Assembly: GCA_045837725.1 (NCBI GenBank)
Contig: JBEWZL010000306.1
Location: forward strand, 186,001 to 250,000
DNA: 64,000 bases
Reading direction: 5' to 3'
DNA from: Vermamoeba vermiformis
Taxonomy: Eukaryota; Tubulinea; Echinamoebida
Positions 10,845-24,228 of the stretch are shown here, one piece after another. Below the pieces are notes generated by a model, which did not search any database, had not been told where the DNA came from, and saw nothing but the letters and a program-made list of their open reading frames with translations. The stretch's first letter is position 1. Every line of letters starts with the position of its first letter. A program made the position numbers and the translations under genes.

Positions 10845-13236
10845 ATGACTCGTTCTTTTGGTTTATTTGCACACTTGTTGCTGGCTGTTCTGACAGTGGT
10901 CAATGCAGTTCAAATTCAACACGGTTATGTCTCTCCAATCAACCGACAAACCTCTGGTATGCATATAATACAAGTACTAGTGTCCTACTTACGACATACT
11001 AATGTTTTGTTTGATTTCGTGCAGCACACTCGTTGTCGTTCAAAGCAGATCTGAGCGACTTGACTCCTCTCTCAAACTACGATGTGTTTTATGCAGTTGG
11101 TGTCTCGCCTCAAACCAATGAAATATTGGATTGGACTCAATTAACCGACCCTCAATCGGTCAATCAAGTCGATCTGACCATTTCTATGGTGATTCCTGAC
11201 GACTACGCAATTTACGTCAACTTGAAGACCGTTGAAATAAGCAGCAACTTGACGGCTATCTATAATAGCAGCGATTTAAGAGGAATTAATTGTCTTATTT
11301 ATACTTCGATTTAAAAGCTTTTACTAAACATAAAAATTTCAGTTGGAGACAGATTGAGTTCGGATGCCGATTGCGCTGCCATTTTCAATCCAGTAGGAAC
11401 CTCGACAATTACTCCTCCTCAGCCCAACGTTACTATCGAGTACAGTAACGCCGAACAGAAGTTCCATTTCACAATTGTTGCCACGTATTTGCTTCAAGGT
11501 TACACTTGGATCGTTGACTTTGCTCCTTTTGCTGGAAACCACACTTTAGGTACTAGACCATCTTATTGCAACTAACCATTCGTATGAATAACATTCGCTA
11601 TTGATTAGGCTACAAGGGCTTGGCAGCAACAAACTGCGAGAACAGAGTGTTGAGCGAGTTGAATGGTCGTTCATTCGCTTCTTTGTGGAATGCAGCACCT
11701 GCAGCTGATTATAGTGGTGCATTGAACAGTCAGAACTACTTGTCTTACTTCCTCGGTACTACGTAAGTCCTGTTCACAAAAATTAAATTCTATTTTTGGA
11801 TCGAGCGTAATTACTCTTTCGTGATTGATTAAATTTCGCAAAGTAAGTGATTTAATTTATTCGGAATAGCTCACCGAAATGGACCGTCGATGCTACTGGC
11901 TGCGATAAAGTCACCTACACCACTCCTGGTTTCTCATTCCAAGATCTGCTCAACTGCAAGACCAGCACTGGAGACGACTCGATTGTTCGTGCTATTGTTG
12001 GCAACACCATTCAATACAACGGTAAGGACATATTGGCTATATTAACGATATTCTAATCTTATGCCTCGTGATCAGGTACGTTGTACGTGACAGCAGTGAA
12101 GGCAGTGGATCAGCTCGACGAGACAAAAGGCTTCTCCACCACGCAGTTCACAGTGCCGTTCTTCGTGTCATTCTCCGTGTCATCGACTTCAATCTCATCT
12201 GGCACTGACAGCAACATTTTTGGCTTTTCGATCACTTCGCTCAACATCGCCACTGATGGAAATCTCGCCATGACCATGACCACCAACACTTATGCAACTG
12301 ATGCTTCGTAAGTTTCAAGCTGTCAAATTCATGAACTGCGAAATTGACACGTGTAATTTATTTGTCAGATTGTCGAGTCCAGTTGTTTCGTCACAACCAA
12401 GCAGCGTTACATTGGGCTCAACGAACACGCCAGCAGCAGCACAACAACAGAGCTGGACCTTCAAGACGAGCACACCGTTCACAGACTACTCAGGTCCTTA
12501 CACCATTCAGTTCACACGCACTCAAGGCACCTCCACTGTCACAGTCGCCGCACAGTTCACGCTTAACTTGAAGATTGACAACGGCTACGACAGCTCAGGC
12601 TTGACGTTCCCGACCACTTTGTCGTTCTGGAACACGGACAGCTTCGGCGGCCAACAAGAGACAACAGCGTTCACATCCCTCGACACGATCTACGTGAAGA
12701 GCACAGTGAACATTGCCAACGATCAAGACAAGAACTCGTACGTGAACAGCATCTTCAACGTGTGGCTGTGCTACACAGTGGACGACAGCACGCCAGTGTA
12801 CAATCCAAGCTCAGGTCAGCTCGGGTGTGCTTCACAAACATGGAACATTCGACCCATTTCACAACTCGTGCTGAACGGTGGTGTGCTCAGCGGTGCACTT
12901 GAGAGTCAGTTCTCGACACTGGTGAACAACTCACTGGCCAATCAAGACTCGATCAACTCGGGTGTGTCGTTCAAAGCAGCACCATTGGCCACACTCAGAT
13001 CGGGCAAGTTCTTCGTGCAGATTGAGAGCAGAATCAATTTGCCTGCTGGCAACAAGCGCAAGAGAGCGTTGATGGGCGATCAAGCCACGAGCAACAAGAT
13101 CCAAGCATTTGATGTTGTCGATGGTGCACTCACGCCTTCGCAGCCTGGCAACACGCCCATTGCTTCTGGTGCTTCGAGAGCGCAATTAGTTCTCATGGGC
13201 ATCGTCGTTGTGTTCAGCGTGATGTTGGTGCTATAA
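10845..13236 (+). CDS. Large secreted or cell-surface protein, family unknown
   Basis: Seven exons: 10845-10956, 11025-11291, 11343-11549, 11609-11762, 11870-12021, 12076-12307 and 12369-13236, 663 residues. Residues 1-21 are a clear signal peptide ending in V-V-N-A. The mature chain is Ser/Thr/Asn-rich and beta-strand-like, with many N-x-S/T sites and scattered Cys pairs. The last 18 residues are hydrophobic (a single membrane anchor or a GPI signal) and follow a K-R-K-R basic patch around residue 602, a possible processing site. The exon 2 donor (GTCTTA) is weak but is the only one that keeps frame. I do not recognise the family. A surface role such as adhesion, coat or mating factor is only inferred. 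Confidence 0.7.
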
Positions 13237-13518
13237 GATTCTAAAACTGAATCGTACGTTCATATTTGTATTTTTAATAATAATAAAAGATTATCGATTT
13301 TCAATACAATACAAGTAAATAGGCTGAATGGAGCTCAAAATATGTTTATTATAACCAAAACAATTTAAAGAGGAATGACACAAGCATTCAAGACAGTTTA
13401 AATACTGTTTTGTGTTGGATCTGCAAACTTGAGCCTGAAAAAAAAATTTCCTTCTTCGTTTGCTTGCTGCCGATATTTATTGTTTTAGTTTTTCTTTCTG
13501 TATCAGTGTACTATCAGC

Positions 13519-14970
13519 ATGAACTCTCAAGTTTTAGAGCAGAAGATCCGACGATTGGCAACAACCGCAAACGAGCGATTTGCTAGCGAGAACCAGGAGC
13601 AAAAGGAATTTCTTGGTAATGATTTAACTAGTGCCAATATTTCATAGATTGCGTCCATAAATTTTTGGCTCTTGTCGTCATTTTAACTAAGAAATCTCCT
13701 TAGAATTCCAAAACGAACTCTTTGCAGAAACGAAAGACTCAAAGATAGCCCATGTAAGATGCGCAATATTAAAGAGATATTGCTTGGCAAGTCCTTATGT
13801 TAAATTCTTTCATCGAGAGTCGAATCCGCGAGTCTTGGAACAAGTGGGCCAAACTTTTCGTGACGGCATGGTGTGAGGACCTTGATCAGTTTGGCGCCTT
13901 GGCAGAAGAGTTGGAAGAAGTAGCAGGAGGGGCAATTCCCGACATCTCCGAAGATCTTGCGAAACTGAAACTCAAGGCTCAGGCTCAGGTTGAGTACTTG
14001 CTGCGGAAATTTAGCAAGCTGCAGCGACCTCATCAATACGAAGTGCTATTTACGATGGAGCATCTAGCGCGCGTTGTTTCTCGCCTGAGCGAAGATCCCG
14101 ATCTGAACGATAAAAAGTTGGCCGAATTGGAACTCTGGTCTGAACACTACGCTCGCTTTGTTTGCTTTGTAGGCAATAGCGACTACTATCATCTTGAGCC
14201 TCGCAGACTGTGGCTGGAAATTCTAGGAAAGACCATGTTAGAACTGGCTCGTAAATTCAACAAGCCACTTTATTGGCTTTACTACGGTCGATCTCAACAC
14301 CTCCTCTCTCGCTTGCTACCTTATTCCGACCGATTGAAGGTGCTTGAGAACTGTTTGGATACGATGCAGGCTGCGCAGGAAATTCCCGATGTGCGCATCT
14401 TGCGAGGGACTCTGCTACATAGCAAGGCTATGATCACACACGCCATTGATCCTGCATCATCGGCAAGATGCTGGGAGGAAGCTCAAGTCTGTTTCCAAAC
14501 TGTTGGAACTCTACTCAACGGAAAGTTGTTCTAACGGGAATTTGCTCTACAAACACCACCTGTTCGCTTGGGCATTAGGAACGCAATCCAACGAACTTCG
14601 GGACAAATCTTATGCTCTTGCACGCACTGTGGTTAACGATGTCAACATTGGTGATGTATTATTGCGCGCTTATTTCGACGATTGGTGGAACGAAATCGCC
14701 GACACCTTGCATAGTTTATTTGACATCTCCGCTGCCAAGATACCAAAACAAGACTTGTACAAGTTCATGGCACAATATCCCAATTGGGTTGCTGTGTTAA
14801 TCCATCCGTTCCAAGAATCTACACGAGCTACGCAAGTGATCCAACCTGAGCCGCTGAAAAGAAAACTTCAGTCGGAATCAACCGAGCCAAACAAAAGGAT
14901 GAAGATAGTAGAACTGAACATTTCCGCACATTTACCTGCGGAGCATGCAACCAGCCACCTTGTACAATAA
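13519..14970 (+). CDS. Helical protein of unknown function, frame uncertain near 14.5 kb
   Basis: Exons 13519-13615 and 13704-13753 join in frame, and a 64-nt intron (13754-13817) then leads to a long frame starting at 13818. That frame is open to 14534 and rich in Leu/Glu/Arg helices (TPR-like in texture). A second frame, shifted by +1, is coding-like from about 14482 to the stop at 14970. No good intron bridges the two: a GTGCGC donor at 14391 with an acceptor at 14481 works in phase but is non-consensus. So the gene has either a poor intron, a sequence error or a true frameshift. The C-terminus contains a basic K-R-K-x-Q stretch and a lone nuclear-signal-like N-K-R-M-K. Family not recognised. 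Confidence 0.55.
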
Positions 14971-15369
14971 TTGTATGACATTGTTGCCTTTATTTTTTTC
15001 AACGAGTAAATTTTATCTTCCATTATACGACTCACCACAATTGGCATTACTGATTACCAGGTTTTTGATGGAAGCGTAGGCACAAATAAGTACTAATAAA
15101 AATATTCGATATTATTTTACCCATTGAGGCCGCAGTCAAAATAGACTAATCCGCTGAAAGGTCCAACGGAGCCTCAAGCCCAACTTGACAAATAATAAAT
15201 ATTATTAAATATACATGGTAATAATTTAAATGTGTTCGTTTGCAAGACCATAAACACTTGTGCTGCGATAAATATTCGGCGGTCAAAAATAGTCGCCTGG
15301 CTACGTCAACAAAACTTTTTAAATTGATAATATTACTATATTTAAAGACTACAACACAGTGTACACATA
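14971..15369. other. Intergenic spacer with SEC22 promoter
   Basis: 399 bp. GGTCAAAAAT at 15281-15290, about 80 bp before the SEC22 start, matches half of a palindromic motif seen before several other genes in the window. Nothing else recognised. Confidence 0.45.
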
Positions 15370-16202
15370 ATGCCACTTTTCACGGTTATTAGTCGCGTTA
15401 GTGATCGGCTCATGTTGGCTGAATCCTTGGATACAGATGAGGACAGATCCCAAGACTTAGATTTCTATAAGAAGCAAGCAAAACAATTATTACAGACCCT
15501 TGGAGCAACATCTGAGCCTACTGGCATCATTACAACTGGAAATAATTATTTTCTTTATTTGATCGAGAATGGCGTTTGCTATTTAACTATGTGCGATGCT
15601 ACATTCCCGAAAAAATTAGCGTACAGCTTTTTAGAAGAATTAAAGAAAGAATTTGATATTCAGCACGGCGCGGATGTCAATACTGCAAAGCGCCCGTACA
15701 GCTTCCAAAAATTCGGTAATTATCCTTAATTATTTTACCATATTTTTATCATATTATAACCGCAATTCATTGCAGTATAAAATAATTTTCATTTAAAAAA
15801 AATTTTGCTGACGTAATATTTTTCCTTGATCCAGACACATTCATCCAAAAGACTAAGAAGCTTTATATGGACACCAAATCACAACGTAACTTGAACAAAG
15901 TCTCGTCAGATCTGAAAGACATAAATCGCATCATGACAAAAAATATTCAAGATATTATCAACCGAGGCGCTAAGCTCGATGGTAAGCCAATCCTTTTCCT
16001 ATAAAATAATGCATATTTAATTTAATATTTGCTATTTTTAGAAATCGGCAATCGTGCGGAGCAATTAACGATGAAAACTGATAAATACAAAAAACACACG
16101 GTCGATTTGAACAGAATGTACTTTTGGAGAACTTACGGACCTATTATGGGCGGTGCAGGCATCATATTGTTGCTTATTGTCTTGAGAATATGGTTCTTCT
16201 AA
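15370..16202 (+). CDS. SEC22: SEC22-type R-SNARE
   Basis: Three exons, 15370-15715, 15835-15981 and 16042-16202, give 217 residues, the normal family length. Residues 1-115 are a longin domain. Residues about 133-190 are the SNARE coiled coil, with the zero-layer arginine at position 159 (I-I-N-R-G-A-K-L-D). Residues about 193-217 are one hydrophobic tail anchor. SEC22 is the R-SNARE for fusion between the ER and the Golgi and also works in autophagosome formation, so it acts in the same traffic route as the RAB2 gene next door. The longin domain regulates SNARE folding and coat recognition. Ends tail-to-tail with RAB2, 337 bp apart. Confidence 0.93.
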
Positions 16203-16539
16203 GGCGTCAGATCTGACAAGAACCGATCCTAAAATAATCCTTCCACTGTACTCTTGTAATAAATATTGCCCGTGCAATAATAAATAAAAATCATAAAATA
16301 TCATGCATTTCCGCCCTAAATATAATTAATAATACTACGAACGATAAGGACACGAGTTGAAATGAAAAACAAACAGAAACATGCTTTCAATAGCAGAATT
16401 GATGGTTTTATTAATCGTTTAGAGGGTATATTATAATAAATATTCGTGGTTTTTACAATAAGCTATGTACAAATTTCGGACACTAAGGCTTTAGATGGAT
16501 CTGTCCGCTTGCCGGATCAACAAGGCAGTGAATAGGCCA
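16203..16539. other. Convergent 3' spacer between SEC22 and RAB2
   Basis: 337 bp with AATAAA-type signals (for example near 16257 and 16281 for SEC22). No exon or RNA gene seen. Confidence 0.5.
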
Positions 16540-17883
<1,344 letters not shown>

Positions 17884-18234
17884 GTTGTATTCGTTTCAAA
17901 CAAAAATTGGGTAATGCTCGCAGATTTCAAACCAACACTTTGCACGAACACTCCAATCTTCAAATGCACCTTTAAATTAAACTGTATCGCGTTGAATTTG
18001 CGCAATTATCTTTGTGCCTGAGTTTCCGATTGCTGACGATACGTGGACTTTTTGTGAAGTGAAATCTGATCCAAACGACGGGAAACAAAATCTGCCGCTT
18101 GGAAACCTGCTATGATGTATTGATTGTCATGCGGAGGTGCTTGTATAACATGCCAAAAGGAGCTTTGCTGGAAAGACGTCTCGATCTTGAAAATTTTTCG
18201 TCATCATTCAAATTGCAAAATAAGACCAACACAA
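17884..18234. promoter_or_regulatory. Divergent promoter of RAB2 and SEM1
   Basis: 351 bp between two start codons. CAAAAATTGGG at 17901-17911 recurs at 55979-55989 and 57114-57124, in each case just before a minus-strand start. A short plus-strand frame from 18124 shifts into nothing coherent and was not called. Confidence 0.5.
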
Positions 18235-18605
18235 ATGGCTGATAAACAACAACCAACTAAAAATAAGGAAGAACTTGAAGTCTTAGAAGAAGACGACGAG
18301 TTTGAAGAATTTGAAGAAGGTGAGCGGATGTCGCGAAATTAATAATTAGCAAAAATTAATTTTAAAATTACCAAAAATTAGATTGGGGCCCAGAAAAAGA
18401 AGATAATGCTGACGAAAAGGAATGGGAAGATGATTGGGATGACGAAGACGTCGAGGACGATTTTTCAAAGCAATTGAGGTGAGATGACGAATCTGAAAAT
18501 ATTTCAATTATTTTATTTGCTCGTGCCTTAATAAGTATTAATATATTATAAACCAGAGCTGAAATGACGAAAGCTAATGCACCTCAACCAATGAAGACAA
18601 ATTAA
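18235..18605 (+). CDS. SEM1: SEM1/DSS1 proteasome subunit
   Basis: Three exons, 18235-18319, 18382-18478 and 18557-18605, 76 residues. The tiny, very acidic chain has the two conserved acidic-aromatic clusters of DSS1/SEM1: F-E-E-F-E-E-D-W (about 23-30) and W-E-D-D-W-D-D-E-D-V (about 42-51), followed by F-S-K-Q-L-R-A-E-M. SEM1 is part of the 19S proteasome lid and of TREX-2, and binds BRCA2 where present. Length matches the family (70-90). An earlier in-frame ATG is not present, so the start is firm. The alternative frame beginning at 18124 is not used. Confidence 0.92.
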
Positions 18606-18990
18606 GTCCAAAATAATCAATTTTATTTCTTGGGCTGGATACAGTTCAAATTGTAAAAAGAATATAAATAACTCACCACCATTAACCAAAACGAAGAAAA
18701 TAATTGATTAATAGCGATACACAGGAGGCGAATCTGGTAAGTTACACAAACATCCGCTAAAAATTCTATCAAATCAATTCTGCCTTAAAACGCCTTGGGA
18801 ATCAACGAATTTTATACGTTACATAAAGAAGCGCCCTATTATAGAACATTATCAGTTTTGCGGTGAACTTCACGTTCGAAATGAAGCACGTGGTTTTGAT
18901 TGTGCGCAACAGAGACAACCAGAAAAATCTGGTAATTATCTTTACAGCTCTTCTGTAGTAGAGGCCACAAAAGATACTATTACGGTATAA
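18606..18990. other. Spacer before the CLU-LRR gene
   Basis: 385 bp. A short ATG-led stretch at about 18882-18932 ends in a donor-like GTAATT and could be a 5' exon or upstream frame, but it does not join the downstream start in phase. Otherwise unremarkable. Confidence 0.4.
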
Positions 18991-21900
18991 ATGGAGTCGA
19001 GGGGTAAGTAACTTATTGGCAGATCTTGCCTTTTTGACTGAAATTGGACAGATCGAATATTTCCTGAAAGAAAATGTAATAATTATAGTAATAATTTTCT
19101 ATAATACTACCGCGTTAATAGATTTTTAATTCGTAATGATTCAATTTTCTTCTAACTCGTGAATTTTTTAGCCTACTATTATGAGGGCGTCGATCCAGAC
19201 GCGCTCTTAGAAACTATGAAGAGCACTTATGGCTATAATAGATCAGAAGAAGAAACAATTCGCGATTCTGAAGGCTATTCGGTGAACTCATGTGTGGAAG
19301 AAGGAGATGATCTTGAAGACACTCAGAATGACTCCGGATCTGATTCTAATATTAACCTTCACGAGGACGCGTACTCACAAACAGCTGTTGATACATCTGA
19401 TCCCCTCAATGAGCGATTATTAGTCGGACGTTACTCGACTATCCATAAAGATCAAGGCAGTCCTCGCGTTCAAGAGCCTTTACCTGAAAATACGGCTGCT
19501 AAAGATACTGCGGCACTATTTGATTGGAATAATAAGTTCCAGGCTGCTGTTGAAAGTCGCGAAGGACCTGAAAAATACCGCCTGTTGAGCTCAACGGCAA
19601 GAGATTTCGGTAAGTGAACTTCTCGAGCCTATAAGTTACTGAATATAGTTACTTTTACGTCTTCAAATCGATATTCTCTCCCATTTCTCAGATCCGCTCA
19701 CATTCCTTTGATTTTCCGAAAATTCTTCTAAAAGTTTCCTATTAGCAAGTACGTACTGACCTCTCTTTTAGTCTTCGTGGCTACTACCTACGGCCGAATT
19801 ATAATCAGCGAGGCACCCTTGCCTATTGAACAAAAGACGATCAAGCCGAGCTCCCTTGGCGGCATTGCTGGTGGTGAAAAGTACCTCGTTAAAGGCATTC
19901 TATTCAAGTATGTATACGCCAATACTTTACTTTATAAGAGGCCATGTTCTGATCTTAAGATTTAAGGTTCGCTGTTGATACAGGCAATATTTATGGTGGC
20001 GATGAAAATGCTCAAAAAGCCGCTTCGTCAGAACTTAAAGTACGATACTAATATAGCAATACGATAATAATAATATATGTCGCATATACTAATGGAGTTA
20101 TGGTTAGGGTTTGAGCAGCTGTTACATGGCAGGTGTTGATGGCTTACACTATCCGTTGATGGCACTCATTCATTACATGGGCTATTGCTTGATTGCGGTA
20201 AGTCACGTGCCTTAAAAATAGCTCCATATATGTATAACAATCACTAATACAATATCGCGCAGTTAAGCACATTGCCACTCGGTCCCAACACATTGAAGTA
20301 CGGCTCAGCTAACGCTGGCAGAGTTGTGCACGACGATGATCCTGATTTGAACACTGTAAGTACTAACAAATAATGCATTGAATTATTTTTTAAGAAGCAG
20401 ATCCGGTTCTGGATCAAGCAAAAAAACTGATCAACTTGAAATTTTGTTGCTTACCTTATGAATATATTCTATACGTCCTACGTATATCAATTGTTTATAG
20501 ACGCTATATGCGCTGTAAAGTATTGTTACTAATATGAAGGCTCTTGCGTAGTTGATGAAGACGCTCGGCATGAAGTTGAACTTGAAAGGTCACTGGGCTG
20601 GCGTGCCTTCACATCTCTCGCAAAAGAAGTTCTTATACATGCCTTGTGATATTGAAGGACACAAAGGAACTGTAAGTCATAAGCCATAATGCATCAATCG
20701 ATGGCACGTGCTAGATCTAACTTTGTATCGTCAGGATGGAAAATTCTATATGATTGATTTCAGCAGATTGTTCCCGCCTGAAGCTATCTTGCCGGGAGCT
20801 CCGTAAGTTTAATATCGTATTCACAATTGGTCGTAAACTAACATTGGTTGGATCTGGATCAGACCTCAGCAAGGCGCATTATTTTTCAGACATTTGAGAC
20901 CTGAATTGGTCATTAATAATGAAAAACCTCTATCGTCCGATGCTTTTTGCGGTAAGTAATTATATAAGTATATATATTGAAGTGTCTATTAACGTGGGGA
21001 TAGGTTTCGGTCTCGTGGATCCGGATCGCAAGGAACACAACGCTGAAGTATTGGCTTGCACAAAAAGATTACTAGAGAATGTTATTCCGAATTTCGCTGA
21101 AAGAATTAAGACGTTTGATATGAATTCTTTGCCTAAACTAAAAGCGCTGTTGCATTCTGAAGGTAAATCAATAGTCATTTTAAGGTGCGGATCTGACACG
21201 TTGTTTTTTACTTGGCAGGCATTAACGTTCGACATCTTGGATTCCTTCGCGCCAAGCTTGGCGACCATGCGGTGTCTACGTTAGTTTTGATTGAAATGGT
21301 ACGTGTGATAGACGAAATAGGAGTTGCTAACTGTTAGCCTAGATCGCGCGTGTGTTCAAGAACAAATTGAAAAACAAGTGGCGCAAGATTGTAGGCCAGA
21401 ATTTGTATATTACTGGTGAGTCCTATTCTAGCAATTTATATATCTATATTAACATTTTGAAATTTAGAGGACAAGTGCATCAACGCGACCACGGATGTGC
21501 TGAATTTATTGATTTGCAGCAAAGTTGATCCTGAGAAGAGGAAAAAATATGAAGAATTTTGGGGTAACAAGCTGAAAGGCTTGTTGCAGAAAAAGTTCAG
21601 ATTCGCTCTGAGCGAGGAAGAAAGCAAAGAAGAATTCGATTTGTTATCGCTCGTAGCGTCAAAGGAACGATTTACTTTGCTTCTGGATAGAACATTGCAT
21701 ATTACCGGCATATCTTTAACTCCTTCCGCAAGAAGCGTAAGTCAAACAAAAGTACGAATCCAGCTCGATCCTGACGTTCAATTTTAGAACTGGAGTACAG
21801 TGGCTAAGCTATATGAGTTCCAGTTTTTAAACTGCGATATAGCCATACTTAATCCTATTGTTAAGCATACTCCCATTATTGGTACGTAACATTTGCTTAG

Positions 21901-24188
21901 CAAGCCGCGTCAGTTGTCAGATCCAAATACTAACCCACCGTTACAGAGCAAGCTGATATTTCCATACTGTTTAGTCGTGGTCTAGAGGCCGAGGGACAAG
22001 AGGCTCAACGATTGTTGTCAGTTGCCATTGCTAAGATCACTCAAAATTATGGCACTTTTGTACGTGCAGACCACGATTTTATTCTCAGAATTTTTTCACA
22101 CTAAATATTTATTTTAGCTGTTCCCGCACGAACAACTCCGACTATTCGGCAATCTCATTGCACAGAAATATGCAACCGCCTCAAACTCCGATGCTTCCTA
22201 CTTGAGGGATTTCGGCACTACCTGTTTTACTACAGCCTTACAGTACGATATGAGTAACCTCATAACTACACGAACTAATAAGATTTTTTTAGGTTAAAAC
22301 CGAACAACATTTCGATCATGAAAGATTATGCGCAGTTTTTGACCCTCATCGGAAGCATTCCCAGCGCCTTTGATGAACTCTATAAGGTAAATATACGCCA
22401 TATTGCCTACGTAATAACTATCATGAGGGCTAATTTAAAATTAGGCATCAAAATTGGATCCTGACGACTACGAACTTAAGAATCGATTGTTGCGCACTCA
22501 AAGCAAAATTCCCCCCATGAGCGCCAATCAAGACATCGTTAGTGTCACAGCGCAAATGGCTAGGGATTCATTGAATCTAAATCCCAAACAAGGCGAGCCA
22601 TATTATTGGTGGGCTTTTGCGCTGATACGTAAAATCACATTGTGGAGGAAAGAGCTTCATGAACCAGGGCTTGAAGTGGTAAAGGGCGGGTGGAACGTTG
22701 AAGTGGTGGAAGACATCGCCGATAAAATTTCGGTACGTATCGCACAAAACCTAACCCTAACCCTAACCCTCGATACCTTTTGTTCTAACGTGTCATTCTT
22801 AGAACGGTTTGGAATTGGAGCCAGACAAGTTGAATATTTTGTCTAAACTCTTCCCATCACCTCGTCCAGCCATTCTTTACGCCTTCGTTAAAGTCCCAGA
22901 ATTGGGCGTTAAAGTGGACCAACAAGTCAAGCACTTGGTCTTGCCGACATTTGTGCAAAACGACTTCTTGGAAAATCTCCACGCATTTACCCACTTGGAG
23001 ACCCTCACCATTGAAGCACCTGAAGCCTTAGACAGCGGTGTCATTCGGTTGATCCAAGGATCGAGTCAGACCCTGACCAAGGTGGTCTTGAACAACACGA
23101 AGATCACAACAGCAACATTAGTCGAGTTGGCAAAGTGCACTAACTTGGAGTGGCTGTCATTGGACAACTGTCAATTCGCAGAAAATCCGTTCAAGGAGTT
23201 ACTCGCGCTTCTGCAGGCCACGAAAGTCACGCAATTATTCATCAAAAACGTGCCGCACTTGACCGAGGAACAAATTGGCGAACTAATTGCTGTGCGCCCA
23301 ATGACACGTTTAGGCTTTAGAAAGACAGATCTGTTGTCTGTTGGACTATTTGAAGTGCTGCAAAGGGCTCCAAGTTTGGCTGCATCGCTGATCCGACTTG
23401 ACGTTGAAAACTTCGACCAGTTGACGGTCGATCACGTCCTGTCGCTGTTGAAAGCCTTCCAATCTCTCAAGGCGATTAGTTTGTTGGACGGTGCTGGCAT
23501 TGAAGGTCCATTAGTCCCTCACACTATGTCTTTTAAACATCCTTCGCTTGAAGAATTGATTATGCCGATGGGTACGTACAATTTAGCGAAACATGTTTTT
23601 TAATTGTATTATAGGCTACCCTCTATTGTTTACTGCCTCGCATGAAACGGTCAAGTTCAAATCTGCTATTGTCAAGCCAAATCAATTATCCCTCAATGAA
23701 GATACACCCGCTACATGCTACGAACCCGCGAACATGTACAAGGTTAGCTTGATTCTAAAATCAAATTAATATGCGAAGTAACTCATATGGTCTTCTTGTA
23801 GGAATATAACTCCGTGGAGTGGTACTTCAAACGCGGCAATTTTTCGAATCGCGTGTTAGAACTCAAGCACGGGCAACATACCGCGATTTGGGTAGAAAAA
23901 ATACCTCCTGGGGACCGCTTTAGATTTTTTATGAGCGGAAAAGGTGTAAACCCCATATTTGGTGATTTGTCCACATTGCATAATACAGCCGTCATTATCA
24001 ACATCAGTGCAACTAGAATCCACCTGAACTTGAACATCGCTACTGGACTCCTCCTTCAACTTTCTCCTGGTTTGAGGCTTTCGTTCCAACCTAACGAAGC
24101 ACAAGTTTACATTTCAAAAGAACAGAATGCTACATTTTTGCTACTCGCTGCTTTTTTGTTGGGATCAAAGGTCAAACGTTTGCTTTAA
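18991..24188 (+). CDS. CLU-domain protein with TPR and leucine-rich repeats
   Basis: Twenty-one phase-consistent exons (first 18991-19003, last 23802-24188) encode 1232 residues. After an acidic, disordered start (1-110), residues about 150-480 match the CLU domain of clustered-mitochondria/TIF31 proteins: V-D-G-L-H-Y-P-L, H-W-A-G, C-D-I-E-G-H-K-G-T-D-G-K-F-Y, then L-S-S-D-A-F-C-G-F-G, H-N-A-E-V and I-A-R-V-F-K-N. CLU proteins bind mRNAs of mitochondrial proteins and keep mitochondria dispersed. Residues about 600-740 are TPR-like. Residues about 830-1060 are LRRs of the ribonuclease-inhibitor type, not part of canonical CLU. The last 130 residues are beta-rich with a hydrophobic F-L-L-L-A-A-F-L-L end. 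No internal stop or start separates the parts, so I read one protein. Its 3' end lies 40 bp from a convergent gene. Confidence 0.8.
22751..22770 (+). repeat. Telomere-type CCCTAA repeat inside an intron
   Basis: Just over three units of CTAACC in a 70-nt intron (22733-22802) of the CLU-LRR gene. The units resemble the TTAGGG telomere repeat on the other strand. The true branch site is probably the separate CTAAC near 22787. Confidence 0.85.
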
Positions 24189-24228
24189 TGTTGTGGTTTA
24201 TGTACAAAAATTAAATACAATTTACAAT

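Noticed and set aside
20101-20112. GGTTAGGGTTT, resembling a telomere repeat
   Set aside because: It is only an intron acceptor (GGTTAG) followed by exon sequence; one unit is not a repeat.
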